Shown in pieces: positions 43,201 through 52,219 of a DNA stretch of 64,000 nucleotides. Source of the stretch: Streptomyces rishiriensis (GTDB lineage: Bacteria; Actinomycetota; Actinomycetes; Streptomycetales; Streptomycetaceae); contig NZ_JAUSWV010000002.1 of NCBI RefSeq assembly GCF_030815485.1, forward strand, positions 7,874,001 through 7,938,000, in the 5' to 3' direction. The notes beneath the pieces are model-generated. The model made no database searches, had not been told where the DNA came from, and was given only the letters and a program-made list of their open reading frames with translations. Positions within the stretch are counted from its first letter, which is position 1. The number at the start of each line of letters is the position of its first letter. Both the position numbers and the translations under genes were made by a program.

Positions 43201-46200
43201 GGCCGGACTCTGGCGCTCGTACGGGATCGTGCCCGCCGCCGTGGCCGGTCACTCGCAGGGCGAGATCGCCGCCGCGCATGTCGCCGGTGCGCTGTCGCTG
43301 CGGGACGCGGCCCGTGTGGTGGCCTTGCGCAGTGCAGAACTGCTGCATCTGTCCGGCCAGGGCGGCATGGCTTCGCTCGCGCTCGACGCGGAGGCGGTCA
43401 CCGGCTTGCTGGACCGCTTCGGCGGACGTCTGTCGCTCGCCGCCGTCAACGGACCCGACAGCGTCGTGGTGGCGGGTGACGTCGGCGCTCTCGACGAACT
43501 GGCGGGCCTCTGCGAGGGAGACGGGATCCGGTTCCGGCGCGTCGATGTGGACTACGCCTCGCACTCGCCGCACGTGGAGCGGATCCGCGAGCGGCTCGCG
43601 CACGTGCTCACGGGGATCACACCGCGCCCGGGGAAGGTGCCGTTCTACTCCGCCGCCACCGGAGGCCTGCTGGACACCTCCGAACTCGGTCCCGACTACT
43701 GGTACCACAGCCTCCGCCGGATGGTGCGCTTCGAGGAGTCGGTCCGTGCGCTGCTCACGGACGGCCACAACCTGTTCATCGAGTCGAGCCCGCACCCGGT
43801 GCTCACACCGGCGATCGAGGGCACGGTCGAGCAGGCCGGGAGCGAGGCGCGCGCCGTGGGCACCCTGCGGAGGCAGGACGGTGGCACCGGGCGCTTCCTG
43901 ACCTCCCTCGCCGAGGCGTACGCGCAGGGCGCCGACGTCGACTGGCAGCCGGTCTTCGCCGGCCACGACGTGGAGCCGGCCGCGATTCCCGACGTCGTCG
44001 GGCACGAACTCGACGCCTGGCGCTATCGCGTCGACTGGCAGCCCGCCGCCGACCCTGACGAGCCGCGGCTGAGCGGAGACTGGCTGGTCCTGGCTCCCCG
44101 CACCGGGCAGGGCCCGGACCGTGCGGCGGCCGTGTGCCGGGCTCTCGCCGCACGCGGCGCGGACGCACGGCAGTTCACGCTGGACCCGGCGCGCGACGGC
44201 CGGGACGACATCGCCGGTCTGCTCCGGCAGGAGGGGGCCGCGGAGGCGGCGGGTGTGCTGTCGCTGCTGGCGATGGACGAACGCCCGCACGAGGACTTCC
44301 CCGACGTCCCCGCGGGGTCGGCCGCCACCCTGGCGCTGGTGCAGGCGCTGGGCGATGCGGGAGCCGACGTCCCGCTGTGGCTGGCGACCACCGGTGCGGT
44401 CTGCGCGGGCGGCACCGGCCTCCAGTCGCCCGTTCAGGCCCAGGTCTGGGGCCTGGGGCGGGTGGCGGGCCTCGAACTCCCGCAGCGCTGGGGCGGCCTG
44501 GTCGACCTGCCCGGCTCACCCGACGAGGTCGCGCTCCGGCGGCTGTGCGCGGTGCTGGGCGGCGGCCTGGGCGCGGACGACCAGGTGGCGATACGGGACA
44601 GCGGTGTGCACGTGCGGCGGCTGGCCCGCGATCCGGTGGCCGACCGGCCCGCCGTACGGACCTGGCAGCCGCGCGGCAGCGTGCTGGTCACCGGCGGCAC
44701 CGGCCGGATCGGCAGGCGACTCGCCCGGTGGCTGGCGGCATCCGGCGCCGAGCACGTCGTCCTCGCCGGCCGGCGGGGCAGGAACGCGCCGGGCGCGGCC
44801 GAGCTGGAGGCGGAACTCGTCCGGGCGGGTACCGCGGTGACGATGGCGGTCTGTGACGTGGCCGACCGCGCCGCGATGGAGGCGGTGCTGAGCGAGGCCC
44901 GGTCCGCCGGGCGGCCGGTCCGCAGCGTCTTCCACGCGGCCGTCGTCCCCGAGCCCGGCCCGCTGTCCTCGACGACACCGGCCCAGCTCGCCCGCACGCT
45001 GCGCGCCAAGGTGACAGGTGCGCGCGTCCTGGACGAGCTGCTGCGCGAGGAGTCCGTGGACGCCTTCGTCCTGTTCTCCTCCGTCGCGGGCGTCTGGGGA
45101 GCTGCCGAGAACGGCGTCTTCGCGGCCGCCGACGCCTGCCTGGAAGCACTGGCCGTCCAGCGCCGGGGTCGAGGAGAGGCGGCCACCGCCGTCTCCTGGA
45201 GCTTCTGGAACGCGTTCGGCGAGGACGCCGACGAGGCGGCGGTGCGGGACATGTTCACCAGCCAGTCGGAACGGCAGGGCCTCCCCCTGCTGGATTCCGG
45301 GCAGGCGCTGCAGGTTCTGCGGCAGGTGCTCGACCGGGACGAGACCGCCGTCGCCGTCGCCGACGTCCAGTGGGAGCGGTTCGCTCCCCTCTACACGGCG
45401 GCCCGTCCCCGGCCGTTCCTGGACGAACTCCCCGACGTCCAGGGCGTCGCGGGCGCGGCCACGGGCCAGGGCGAGCGGGAGGCGGGGGAGAGCAGTCTCG
45501 CCCGGCTGCTGGCGCGGACGCCCGGGTCCGAGCGCGAATGGGCGGTGCTGGACCTGGTCCGGACCGAGGCCGCGGCCGTGCTGGGGTACGGCCGCCCCCA
45601 CGACGTGGACCCCGACCGGCCCTTCACCGAGATGGGGTCCGACTCCGTCACCGCGGTCGAGTTCCGGACCCGCCTGAACGCGGCCACCGGACTGCGCCTG
45701 CCGGCGTCCCTCGCCTTCGACTATCCCACCGCCGGCGCCGTCGCCGGGTGTCTGCTCGAGCTCGCCGTCGGCGCCTCGGACGCGCCGCAAGCGGCGGCCG
45801 CACCGGCCGTGACGGCCGAGAACCCGACCGCCGTCGACGAGCCGATGGCGATCGTGGGGATGGCGTGCCGCCTGCCGGGGGGCGTGACGTCGCCGGAGGA
45901 GTTCTGGCGGCTGCTGGCCGAGGGCCGGGACGCGGTGTCCGGGTTCCCGGCGGACCGGGGCTGGGATCTGGCCGGGCTGTTCGACGACGATCCGGACCGC
46001 CCGGGGACGTCGTACGTCCGCGAGAGCGGGTTCCTGGACGAAGTCGCGGGATTCGATGCGGAGTTCTTCGGGATCTCCCCGCGTGAGGCGCTGACCATGG
46101 ACCCCCGGCAGCGGCTGCTCCTCGAAGCCTCCTGGGACCTGTTCGAGAACGCCGGAGTCGATCCGGCGAGTCTGCGGGGGAGCCGGACCGGAGTCTTCAT

Positions 46201-49200
46201 CGGGGCCGGTCCGACGGATTACGCGACCGGGGCGCCACTGGCGCCGCGCAGCGCCGAGGGGTACGCGGTGACCGGCAGCACACCAGCCGTGATCTCGGGC
46301 AGGGTGTCCTATGTGTTCGGGCTGGAGGGCCCGGCGATCACAGTCGACACGGCGTGCTCCTCGTCCCTGGTGGCGCTGCACCTGGCAGGTCAGGCGATGC
46401 GGGCGGGCGAGTGCTCGATGGCGGTCGTCGGCGGGGTCGCAGTGATGTCGAGCCCGAAGGTGTTCGTGGAGTTCAGCCGGCAGCGCGCGTTGTCGGCGGA
46501 CGGCCGGTGCAAGGCGTTCGCCGACGCCGCGGACGGCACCGGATTCGCCGAGGGCGTCGGCCTGCTGCTGGTCGAACCGCTGTCGGAGGCCCGCCGCCGG
46601 GGACATGAGGTTCTCGCGGTCGTCCGCGGCTCGGCCCTGAACCAGGACGGTGCGTCCAACGGGCTGACGGCACCGAACGGGCCGTCCCAGCAGCGGGTGA
46701 TCCGGCAGGCGGTGGCCAACGCGGGGCTGTCGCTGCGTGACGTGGACGTGGTGGAGGCGCACGGGACGGGGACGACCCTGGGCGATCCGATCGAGGCGCA
46801 GGCGCTGCTGGCGACCTACGGTCAGGACCGGCCTGCCGACAGGCCGCTCCTGCTCGGGTCGGTGAAGTCGAACATCGGTCATACGCAGGCGGCGGCGGGT
46901 GCGGTCGGTGTCATGAAGATGGTGCTGGCGATGCGTCATGCACTGGTACCCGCGACGCTCCACGTCGATCAGCCGAGTCGTCAGGTGGACTGGTCGGCGG
47001 GCGAGGTCGAGCTCGCGGTGGAGGCGGTGCCGTGGCCCGAGGACGGGCGTCCGCGGCGTGCGGGGATCTCCTCGTTCGGGGTCAGCGGCACCAACGCCCA
47101 CCTCATCCTCGAACAGCCGCCGGCGCAGCCGCAGCAGGACGAGGACGCCGCTCCCGGTCCGGCGGCCGCGCCGGTTCTCTGGCCCGTCTCGGCGGCGTCC
47201 CCCGGCTCGCTGCGGCAACAGGCCGACAAGCTGCGCCGGCTGCTCGCCGACGAGTCCGGTCTCCAGCCGCGCGACATCGGCTGGAGTCTGGCGTCCTCGC
47301 GTGCGGCGCTGGCGCATCGCGCGGTGATTCTCGGCGCCGACCGGGACGACCGGCTCCGCCGGATCACCCTGCTGGCCGGCGACGAGCCGGACCCCGGGCT
47401 GGTGCGCGGCACCGCGCAGCGCAAGCCGCGGATCGTCTTCGTGTTCCCCGGTCAGGGCAGCCAGTGGCCCGGAATGGCCGCGGAGCTGCTCGACGCCTCC
47501 CCGCAGTTCGCCGGGTACCTCCGCGAATGCGAGCAGGCACTGGCTCCGCACGTCGACTGGTCGCTGACCGACGTGCTCCGCCGGGCGGACGGAGCACCCG
47601 GCCTGGACCGGGTCGACGTGGTGCAGCCGACGCTGTTCGCGGTGATGGTGTCGCTGGCTCGCCTGTGGCAGCACCACGGTGTGAGCCCCGCGGCCGTGGT
47701 CGGTCACTCCCAGGGCGAGATCGCCGCGGCGTACGTGGCCGGCGGACTGTCTTTGGAGGACGCCGCCAGGGTGGTGGCCGTACGGGCGGCGGAACTGGCC
47801 CGGCTGACCGGCATCGCCGGAATGGCGTCCCTTCAGGTGGACGAGCAGCGGGTGGCCAAGCTGCTCGCCCCGTGGGAGGGACGACTGACGATCGCGACCG
47901 TCAACAGCCCCTCGCAGGTCGTCGTGGCCGGTGACACCGACGCGCTGGACGACCTGACCGCCGAGTGTGAACGGCAGGGCATACGGATCCGGCGCATCGA
48001 GGTCGACTACGCGTCGCACTCGCCGCAGGTCGAGCCGATGCGCGACGACCTCCTGGCGAAGCTGGACGGGATCACCCCCCGGCGCTCGCGCATACCGTTC
48101 TACTCCGCGGTGACCGGGGAGCCGGCCGACACCGGTGAACTGGACGCCGAGTACTGGTACCGGAACCTGCGCGAACCGGTGCGGTTCGAGCGCGCCACCC
48201 GGGCGCTGCTCGACAACGGGTTCACGATGTTCGTCGAGGCGAGCCCGCACCCCGTGCTGAGCGCCGCCGTGCTGGACACCGCCACCTCGGCGGACGACAC
48301 CGCCGAGCCCGTGACGGTGGGCTCGCTGCGCCGCGACGAAGGCGGGCCGGCCCGGTTCACGGCCTCGCTGGCGGAGGCGTGGGTGCACGGCGCCGGCCTG
48401 GACTGGGCCGGGCTGTTCCCCGGCGGCAGGCGGGTCCCGCTGCCCACGTACGCCTTCGACCGGCAGCGCTTCTGGATGGAGGACGAGAGTGCCGCCGTGG
48501 ACCCGGCGGCCCTCGGTGTGGCCGCGCCGAACCATCCACTGCTCGGTGCCGCGGTGGAACTGGCCGACAGCGGAGCTCTGGTGCTCACCGGGCGGTTGTC
48601 GGCCCGGACCCGGCCGTGGCTGGCCGATCACGCGGTCGACGGAGTGTGTCTGTTCCCGGGGACGGGCTTCGCCGAGCTGGCTCTGCGGGCCGGTGCCGAG
48701 GCGGGCTGCCCACGGGTCGAGGAACTGACCCTGGAAGCGCCGTTGCTGCTGCACGGCGACGATGCGGTACGCCTCCAACTGGTGGTGGGCCCGCCCGACG
48801 ACTCGGAGCACCGGTCCCTGGCCGTCTACTCACGGCCGGACGGGGAGAACTGCCGGGACGGTGACTGGAAGCGGCACGCGTCGGCGGTCCTGGCGCCGGA
48901 CGCCGGCACCGCTCCCGCCTCGCTGACCGCCTGGCCGCCGCCCGGCGCCGAGCCGGTGCCGATGGACCCGCACGCCTTCTACGCCGCGGGAGCGGAGGCC
49001 GGCTACACCTACGGGCCGTCGTTCCAGGGCCTGGCCCGGGCGTGGCGGAGCGGCGAGGACGTCTACGCCGAGGTGTCGCCGCCCGCCCGGGTGAGTGATG
49101 AGGCGGGCCGGTACGGCATGCACCCCGCGCTGCTCGACGCGGCGCTGCACGCGATGGTGCTCGCCCCGTCCGCCGCACCGGGCGACGGCGGTGACAGGAC

Positions 49201-52200
49201 GGTGCGACTGCCGTTCACCCTGGCCGGCGTCTCGCTGTTCGCGCCCGGTGCGCGGGCCCTGCGAGTACGCATCTCCCCGGCAGGTCCGGACGCGGTGGCG
49301 CTGACCGCGGCGGACGAGTCCGGCGACCCGGTGCTGGTGATCGAACGACTGGTGACCCGGCCGGTACCGGTCGAGCAGCTCTCCGGAGCCGCGAACCAGG
49401 GCGGGCGGTCCCTGTTCCGGCTGGACTGGCTCCCCCTGGCGACGCCGGGGACCCGCGTCGGCGGCGACTGGGTCGTACTCGGCGCGGACACCTTCGGCCT
49501 GGCAGACTCGCTGGCCGCGTCGGGGACACCCGTGTCCACCCGCCCCGGCGTGGCCGCCTTCCTCGACGCGCCCGCCGACGGCACGCCGTTCCCCCGTACG
49601 GCCGTGCTCCCCTGCGCGACGGCACCCGGCGCCGGACTGCCCGGTTCGGCCCTCGACCTGACCGGCGCGGTCCTGCGCGAGGTTCAGGCGTGGCTGGCCG
49701 ACGACCGGACGGCCGACACGCCACTGGTCGTCCTCACCCGCCGCGCACTGGCGGTCGCGGGACCCGACGACGTGCGCGACCTCGGCGCGGCGCCGGTGTG
49801 GGGGCTGCTCCGCTCGGCCCAGGCCGAGAATCCGGGCCGGATCGTCCTCGCCGACCTGGACGAGCACGACGGCACGGACACGCTGGCGCACGCGCTGGCC
49901 GGTGACGAGCCGCAGATCGCGATCCGGCGAGGGGCGCTGCTGGTCCCCGGACTGGCGCCGACAGGCCCGGCGCGGGGCAGGCTGACACCGCCGCTCGGTG
50001 GCCGGTGGCGGCTCGAACCGGACCCCTCCGGCGTCCTCGACGCCATGACCGTCGCGGCGTGCCAGGAGACCGGAGAGCCGCTGGCACCGGGCCAGGTGCG
50101 GGTCCGGGTCCGCGCGGCCGGGATCAGCTTCCACGATCTCCTGGTCGCTCTGGGACTGCCCCCGGACGACGGCCTGTTCATCGGCGGCGAAGGCGCCGGC
50201 GTGATCCGGGCGACCGGTCCCGGCGTGACCGGACTGAAGCCCGGGGACCGGGTGATGGGGCTGATGCCACGCGCGTTCGGCACCGAGGCGGTCACCGATC
50301 ACCGCTGGCTGGTCCCGATGCCGCAGGACTGGTCGTTCGAGCAGGCGGCCGCGGTCCCCTCCGCCTTCCTGACCGCCCGGTTCGCCCTGCACGACGCGGC
50401 GGGCCTGCGCCCCGGACAGCGGGTCCTCATCCACGCGGCGGCCGGCGGGGTCGGCACGGCGGCGGTCCACATGGCCCGCCATCTGGGCGCCGAGGTGTTC
50501 GCCACGGCGAGCCCCGGCAAGCACGACGCGCTGCGGAACATGGGACTGGACGACGCCCACATCTCCTCCTCACGGGACTCCGCGTTCGCCGACCGGGTGC
50601 TCGATGCCACCGGCGGTGCGGGGGTCGACGTGGTCGTCAACTCACTGTCCGGCGACCTCGTCGACGCGTCGCTGCGCCTGCTGCCCCGCGGCGGCCGATT
50701 CATCGAGCTGGGGAAGACCGACCGCCGGGACCCGGAACAGGTCGCCGCCGCCCATCCGGGCGTGGTGTACCGGCCGGTGGACCTCGTGCCGGACACGACC
50801 CCGGAGTCCATCCACACCATGCTGACCGAGGTCGTCCGGCTGCTGCGGGACGGCGCCGTGCAGCCGCTGCCTGTCCGCACCTGGGACGTCCGTGACGCGC
50901 CCGAGGCCTTCCGCCACATGGCTCAGGCCAAGCACGTCGGCAAACTCGTCCTGACGATCCCGCCGGTCCCCGACCCCGACGGCACGGTACTGGTCACCGG
51001 CGGCACCGGGACGCTGGGCGCTCTGGTGGCCAAGCACCTGGCCGGTCCCTGGGGGATGCGCCACATCCTGCTGGCGAGCCGGCAGGGCGCCGGCGCGCCG
51101 GGCGCCGGTGAACTGCGCGCCGAACTCGCGGCGCTGGGCGCCGACGTGACGCTGGCCGCCTGCGACATCGCCGATCGCGAGGCCCTGGCCGGCCTGCTGG
51201 GCGGGATTCCGGTGGACCACCCGCTCACCGCGGTGGTCCACACGGCGGGAGCGCTGGACGACACGGTGTTCACCTCCCTCACCGGCGAGCGCCTGGCGCC
51301 CGTTCTGCGTCCCAAGATCGATGGCGCCGTGCACCTCGACGAGTTGACCTCCGGTCTCGACCTCGGCATGTTCGCCCTGTACTCGTCCGCCGCCGGACTG
51401 CTCGGCAATCCCGGGCAGGCCAACTACGGCGCGGCCAACGTGTTCCTCGACACGCTCGCCGCGGTCAGGCGTTCGCGTGGTCAGGCCGCATCGTCGATCG
51501 CCTGGGGCCTGTGGGCACCCGACAGCGCGCTGACGGGTCAGATGAACGCGCTGGACCGCGAACGGCTCTCCCGGGGCGGGGCGCAGGCCATGTCGGCCGC
51601 GGAGGGCCTCGCCCTGTTCGACCAAGGGGTCCGAGCCGACGAGCCGCTGGTGGTGGCGGCGCACATCGACCGTGCCGCGCTGCGTGCCCAGGAGAGCCAG
51701 GGTTCGCTCCCGCCCGTGATGCGCCCGCTGGTGCCGCGCCGTGCCCGGCCGGACCGCGGCGCGGGCGACGCCGGCACCTCCGCCGGAGGGGCCGACCGGC
51801 TCACCGGGCTGTCCGCGGCCGAGCGGCGCCAGGCGCTCGTGAACCTGGTCAGGAAACAGGCCGCCGCGGTGCTGGGCCACGGTTCGGCGACCGCGCTGGA
51901 CGTCGACCGCGGGTTCGTCGAGATGGGATTCGATTCGCTGACGGCCGTCGAACTGCGTAACCGGCTGGCCACGGCCACCGGTCTGCGGCTGCCCGCGACC
52001 CTCGTCTTCGACTGCCCGACGCCGACGGAACTCGCACGCCGGCTCGACGAACAACTCAGTCCTGCCGGTGACACCCCGATCGCGGCGGACGACGACGGCC
52101 ACGGACGGCCCGACGAGGACGACATCGGCACGGTCGACGACATGGACGTGGACGAACTGATCCGCGCCGTGCACGGCGCCGACGGCACGAGCGGAACTCC

Positions 52201-52219
52201 GGAGAGTGAGACCCGATGA
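37220..52219 (+). CDS. type I polyketide synthase, three modules (KS-AT-ACP; KS-AT0-AT-KR-ACP; KS-AT-DH-ER-KR-ACP)
   Basis: A 4,999-residue megasynthase. Module 1: KS (12-430, C183), AT (540-830, S629, YAFH suggests malonyl), ACP (S1004). Module 2: KS (1074-1490, C1235), a dead AT (about 1500-1820; GHSxG replaced by G-E-G-A-G at 1671-1675), a live AT (1920-2210, S2012, YASH suggests methylmalonyl), KR (TGGTG near 2491, but the catalytic Tyr position is F2634 and the Asn is D2638), ACP (S2809). Module 3: KS (C3046), AT (S3497, YASH), DH (H3804), ER (about 4270-4580), KR (LDD motif, Y4736), ACP (S4906). The N-terminus lacks a docking coiled coil, consistent with receiving the pyrrolyl group from the free carrier. 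ATG 37220 has AGGA nine bases upstream. The stop overlaps the next PKS start. Confidence 0.95.
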   Translation: MAERPLTSPSAPSIAVVGVGCRFPGDARDLDSFGAALRAAATVFQDVPASRWDRGFAGPGDAGPGTASHVGAFLEEIDRFDAAYFGVSPREASAMDPQQRLMLEVAWEAMSDSGRPADAWHGTRTGAFFGMFAHDYATLHTKTLGIRGIGPHYASGNESSFVAGRLAYTFDLHGPMASVTAACSSSLLAVHLASQSLRSGESDIALAGGVSLMITPELSIFMSRIGAISPTGRCRPFAADADGILRGDGCGVLVLKRLPDALADRDRIYGVIRSSAVNHDGRSLGITAPNGSAQAALLRSALGSSGIDPSDLDYVEAHGTGTPLGDQVELMALDEVYARDRDPDRPPLYVGSNKAVFGHTDGAAGIAGLLKGLWVINSREVPAQPDPGRLTSAVSWDRGRMAVPLSTVGLAGTGRPVRVGVSSSGLSGTNVHVIAEGLEPAGAAPAGRPAGPYVLLASAFHRSGLAGQVAGMGERVAAEADGLGDLIASAATRRTHERHRFAAVAAGPEELTAALGGIEEAPDGTYVGAVDPEGAPEPVFVYSGQGAQWAGMAVDLYDTSSVVREALDECDALIRRDVRWSLIDELRRVEDSRLGRTDHAQPALLAVQMALTGWLAAGGIRPRAVIGHSVGEIAAAHAAGAITRADAVRIAVRRGQILQETAGRGAMVAVRADRDTVLAVLADTGLPVVIAAVNGPEAVVLSGPEDAVDAAVAAVEARGLRCKRLAGDYAFHSPVVADCGPRLRKALAGLTVGVPSVRLLSSVLPDDQDVRFDAGYWQRNLTDPVLLWPAIDRLLADGERAFVEIGPHPTLTRPLADAVRRRERHGPVTATLHRGESGPLSLHRTLARLHVSGVDVDWSKITGTPDRYRTLPVPSWGGDRFWLPGVEPGEQGLAPAAPAQLRLGLLDADGRVIGEMVARPADDDASGAHGREGVPAPAAAPAVPHAPTPVPASAPAPASAPAGKPQVPGGTQRRVEEHVAAVLGLSGDQPLARRRGLFDQGLDSLTAVELRDRLSAGFGLELPTTIVFEKPTIEALTAFLEEAASQPDGPRRTASSTPSPGGPADEGEPSDDAVAVIGMACRLPGASSPEQFWSLLTEGRDAVRDLPAARRAEPIWAEAGSDVPMRGGFLDDVEGFDAEFFRISPREAKSLDPQHRLLLEVAWEALEDAGQPARDGRAAGVYFGLNTADYQQLLTRDMAHVDHFYGTGTTFAAAVGRLSYFLGLSGPSIAVDTACSSSLTAVHLACQGLRAGDCEIAVVGGANVIVAPTVSVSMAGAGALAPDGRCKTFDDAADGYGRGEGAAALILKPLGAAKRDGDRVYSVIRGTAVNQDGASGGMTVPDASAQVAVIERAVRTAGWAPREVDYVEAHGTGTPLGDPIEVRALAEALGDGRTADEALLIGAAKASIGHLEAAAGVTGLLKVVLALHHGELPPHPLNRPSTRIDWASLPVSVVTERQRWPRRDHPRRAGVSSFGFSGSNAHVVVEQPPETPEAATVAARRAPYVLMVTAAAEPALRQAAGRLATRLREAPADLDAIVFTAAYRRTWLGHRLAVTGQDAPAVAAALEAAARGNSTPTARSGQVTEETERSVAFWYGAEPPSAALRERLTELPEYAGALRSCAERLTALTGADIDPLGEPSADLPAAYLLCHHVAAARLWSAVGLAPDAVTGEGAGRLGAAWAAGRLDLDDALRLAAGQGSGVELRAARTPEVPADGEGLAVSCDDLVRRVRRGVPAERPRNLADDFCAEGVDALVDVLARDLPDELAVRFGVETDTDDPVHRFALTAAELFVTGAAPAPAQASRRPVSLPAYPWQRRRHWYREAVDLPGDRPAVPWVMSAASATGLRARAAALRDFTARNPEPGPLPVGSSLAALPRSAAHRAVVLAADARGFGDGLTALADGRTAPNLIRGRVGNDPRIALVFPGQGAQWPGMAAELMAAQPAFAEQMRACGEALAEFTDWSLADVIAGAPGAASLDRVDVVQPTLFAVMVSLAGLWRSYGIVPAAVAGHSQGEIAAAHVAGALSLRDAARVVALRSAELLHLSGQGGMASLALDAEAVTGLLDRFGGRLSLAAVNGPDSVVVAGDVGALDELAGLCEGDGIRFRRVDVDYASHSPHVERIRERLAHVLTGITPRPGKVPFYSAATGGLLDTSELGPDYWYHSLRRMVRFEESVRALLTDGHNLFIESSPHPVLTPAIEGTVEQAGSEARAVGTLRRQDGGTGRFLTSLAEAYAQGADVDWQPVFAGHDVEPAAIPDVVGHELDAWRYRVDWQPAADPDEPRLSGDWLVLAPRTGQGPDRAAAVCRALAARGADARQFTLDPARDGRDDIAGLLRQEGAAEAAGVLSLLAMDERPHEDFPDVPAGSAATLALVQALGDAGADVPLWLATTGAVCAGGTGLQSPVQAQVWGLGRVAGLELPQRWGGLVDLPGSPDEVALRRLCAVLGGGLGADDQVAIRDSGVHVRRLARDPVADRPAVRTWQPRGSVLVTGGTGRIGRRLARWLAASGAEHVVLAGRRGRNAPGAAELEAELVRAGTAVTMAVCDVADRAAMEAVLSEARSAGRPVRSVFHAAVVPEPGPLSSTTPAQLARTLRAKVTGARVLDELLREESVDAFVLFSSVAGVWGAAENGVFAAADACLEALAVQRRGRGEAATAVSWSFWNAFGEDADEAAVRDMFTSQSERQGLPLLDSGQALQVLRQVLDRDETAVAVADVQWERFAPLYTAARPRPFLDELPDVQGVAGAATGQGEREAGESSLARLLARTPGSEREWAVLDLVRTEAAAVLGYGRPHDVDPDRPFTEMGSDSVTAVEFRTRLNAATGLRLPASLAFDYPTAGAVAGCLLELAVGASDAPQAAAAPAVTAENPTAVDEPMAIVGMACRLPGGVTSPEEFWRLLAEGRDAVSGFPADRGWDLAGLFDDDPDRPGTSYVRESGFLDEVAGFDAEFFGISPREALTMDPRQRLLLEASWDLFENAGVDPASLRGSRTGVFIGAGPTDYATGAPLAPRSAEGYAVTGSTPAVISGRVSYVFGLEGPAITVDTACSSSLVALHLAGQAMRAGECSMAVVGGVAVMSSPKVFVEFSRQRALSADGRCKAFADAADGTGFAEGVGLLLVEPLSEARRRGHEVLAVVRGSALNQDGASNGLTAPNGPSQQRVIRQAVANAGLSLRDVDVVEAHGTGTTLGDPIEAQALLATYGQDRPADRPLLLGSVKSNIGHTQAAAGAVGVMKMVLAMRHALVPATLHVDQPSRQVDWSAGEVELAVEAVPWPEDGRPRRAGISSFGVSGTNAHLILEQPPAQPQQDEDAAPGPAAAPVLWPVSAASPGSLRQQADKLRRLLADESGLQPRDIGWSLASSRAALAHRAVILGADRDDRLRRITLLAGDEPDPGLVRGTAQRKPRIVFVFPGQGSQWPGMAAELLDASPQFAGYLRECEQALAPHVDWSLTDVLRRADGAPGLDRVDVVQPTLFAVMVSLARLWQHHGVSPAAVVGHSQGEIAAAYVAGGLSLEDAARVVAVRAAELARLTGIAGMASLQVDEQRVAKLLAPWEGRLTIATVNSPSQVVVAGDTDALDDLTAECERQGIRIRRIEVDYASHSPQVEPMRDDLLAKLDGITPRRSRIPFYSAVTGEPADTGELDAEYWYRNLREPVRFERATRALLDNGFTMFVEASPHPVLSAAVLDTATSADDTAEPVTVGSLRRDEGGPARFTASLAEAWVHGAGLDWAGLFPGGRRVPLPTYAFDRQRFWMEDESAAVDPAALGVAAPNHPLLGAAVELADSGALVLTGRLSARTRPWLADHAVDGVCLFPGTGFAELALRAGAEAGCPRVEELTLEAPLLLHGDDAVRLQLVVGPPDDSEHRSLAVYSRPDGENCRDGDWKRHASAVLAPDAGTAPASLTAWPPPGAEPVPMDPHAFYAAGAEAGYTYGPSFQGLARAWRSGEDVYAEVSPPARVSDEAGRYGMHPALLDAALHAMVLAPSAAPGDGGDRTVRLPFTLAGVSLFAPGARALRVRISPAGPDAVALTAADESGDPVLVIERLVTRPVPVEQLSGAANQGGRSLFRLDWLPLATPGTRVGGDWVVLGADTFGLADSLAASGTPVSTRPGVAAFLDAPADGTPFPRTAVLPCATAPGAGLPGSALDLTGAVLREVQAWLADDRTADTPLVVLTRRALAVAGPDDVRDLGAAPVWGLLRSAQAENPGRIVLADLDEHDGTDTLAHALAGDEPQIAIRRGALLVPGLAPTGPARGRLTPPLGGRWRLEPDPSGVLDAMTVAACQETGEPLAPGQVRVRVRAAGISFHDLLVALGLPPDDGLFIGGEGAGVIRATGPGVTGLKPGDRVMGLMPRAFGTEAVTDHRWLVPMPQDWSFEQAAAVPSAFLTARFALHDAAGLRPGQRVLIHAAAGGVGTAAVHMARHLGAEVFATASPGKHDALRNMGLDDAHISSSRDSAFADRVLDATGGAGVDVVVNSLSGDLVDASLRLLPRGGRFIELGKTDRRDPEQVAAAHPGVVYRPVDLVPDTTPESIHTMLTEVVRLLRDGAVQPLPVRTWDVRDAPEAFRHMAQAKHVGKLVLTIPPVPDPDGTVLVTGGTGTLGALVAKHLAGPWGMRHILLASRQGAGAPGAGELRAELAALGADVTLAACDIADREALAGLLGGIPVDHPLTAVVHTAGALDDTVFTSLTGERLAPVLRPKIDGAVHLDELTSGLDLGMFALYSSAAGLLGNPGQANYGAANVFLDTLAAVRRSRGQAASSIAWGLWAPDSALTGQMNALDRERLSRGGAQAMSAAEGLALFDQGVRADEPLVVAAHIDRAALRAQESQGSLPPVMRPLVPRRARPDRGAGDAGTSAGGADRLTGLSAAERRQALVNLVRKQAAAVLGHGSATALDVDRGFVEMGFDSLTAVELRNRLATATGLRLPATLVFDCPTPTELARRLDEQLSPAGDTPIAADDDGHGRPDEDDIGTVDDMDVDELIRAVHGADGTSGTPESETR

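Noticed and set aside
36896..44290. 2,464-codon open frame on the minus strand across the PKS
   Set aside because: It is the antisense shadow of the PKS and PPTase genes. In very GC-rich DNA the complementary frame stays open; it has no start site, no domain and runs against real catalytic motifs on the plus strand.
44516..48811. 1,431-codon minus-strand frame and similar long antisense frames within the PKS genes
   Set aside because: These are the same GC-frame artefact: low-complexity Arg/Gly/Val/His text with no recognisable family.
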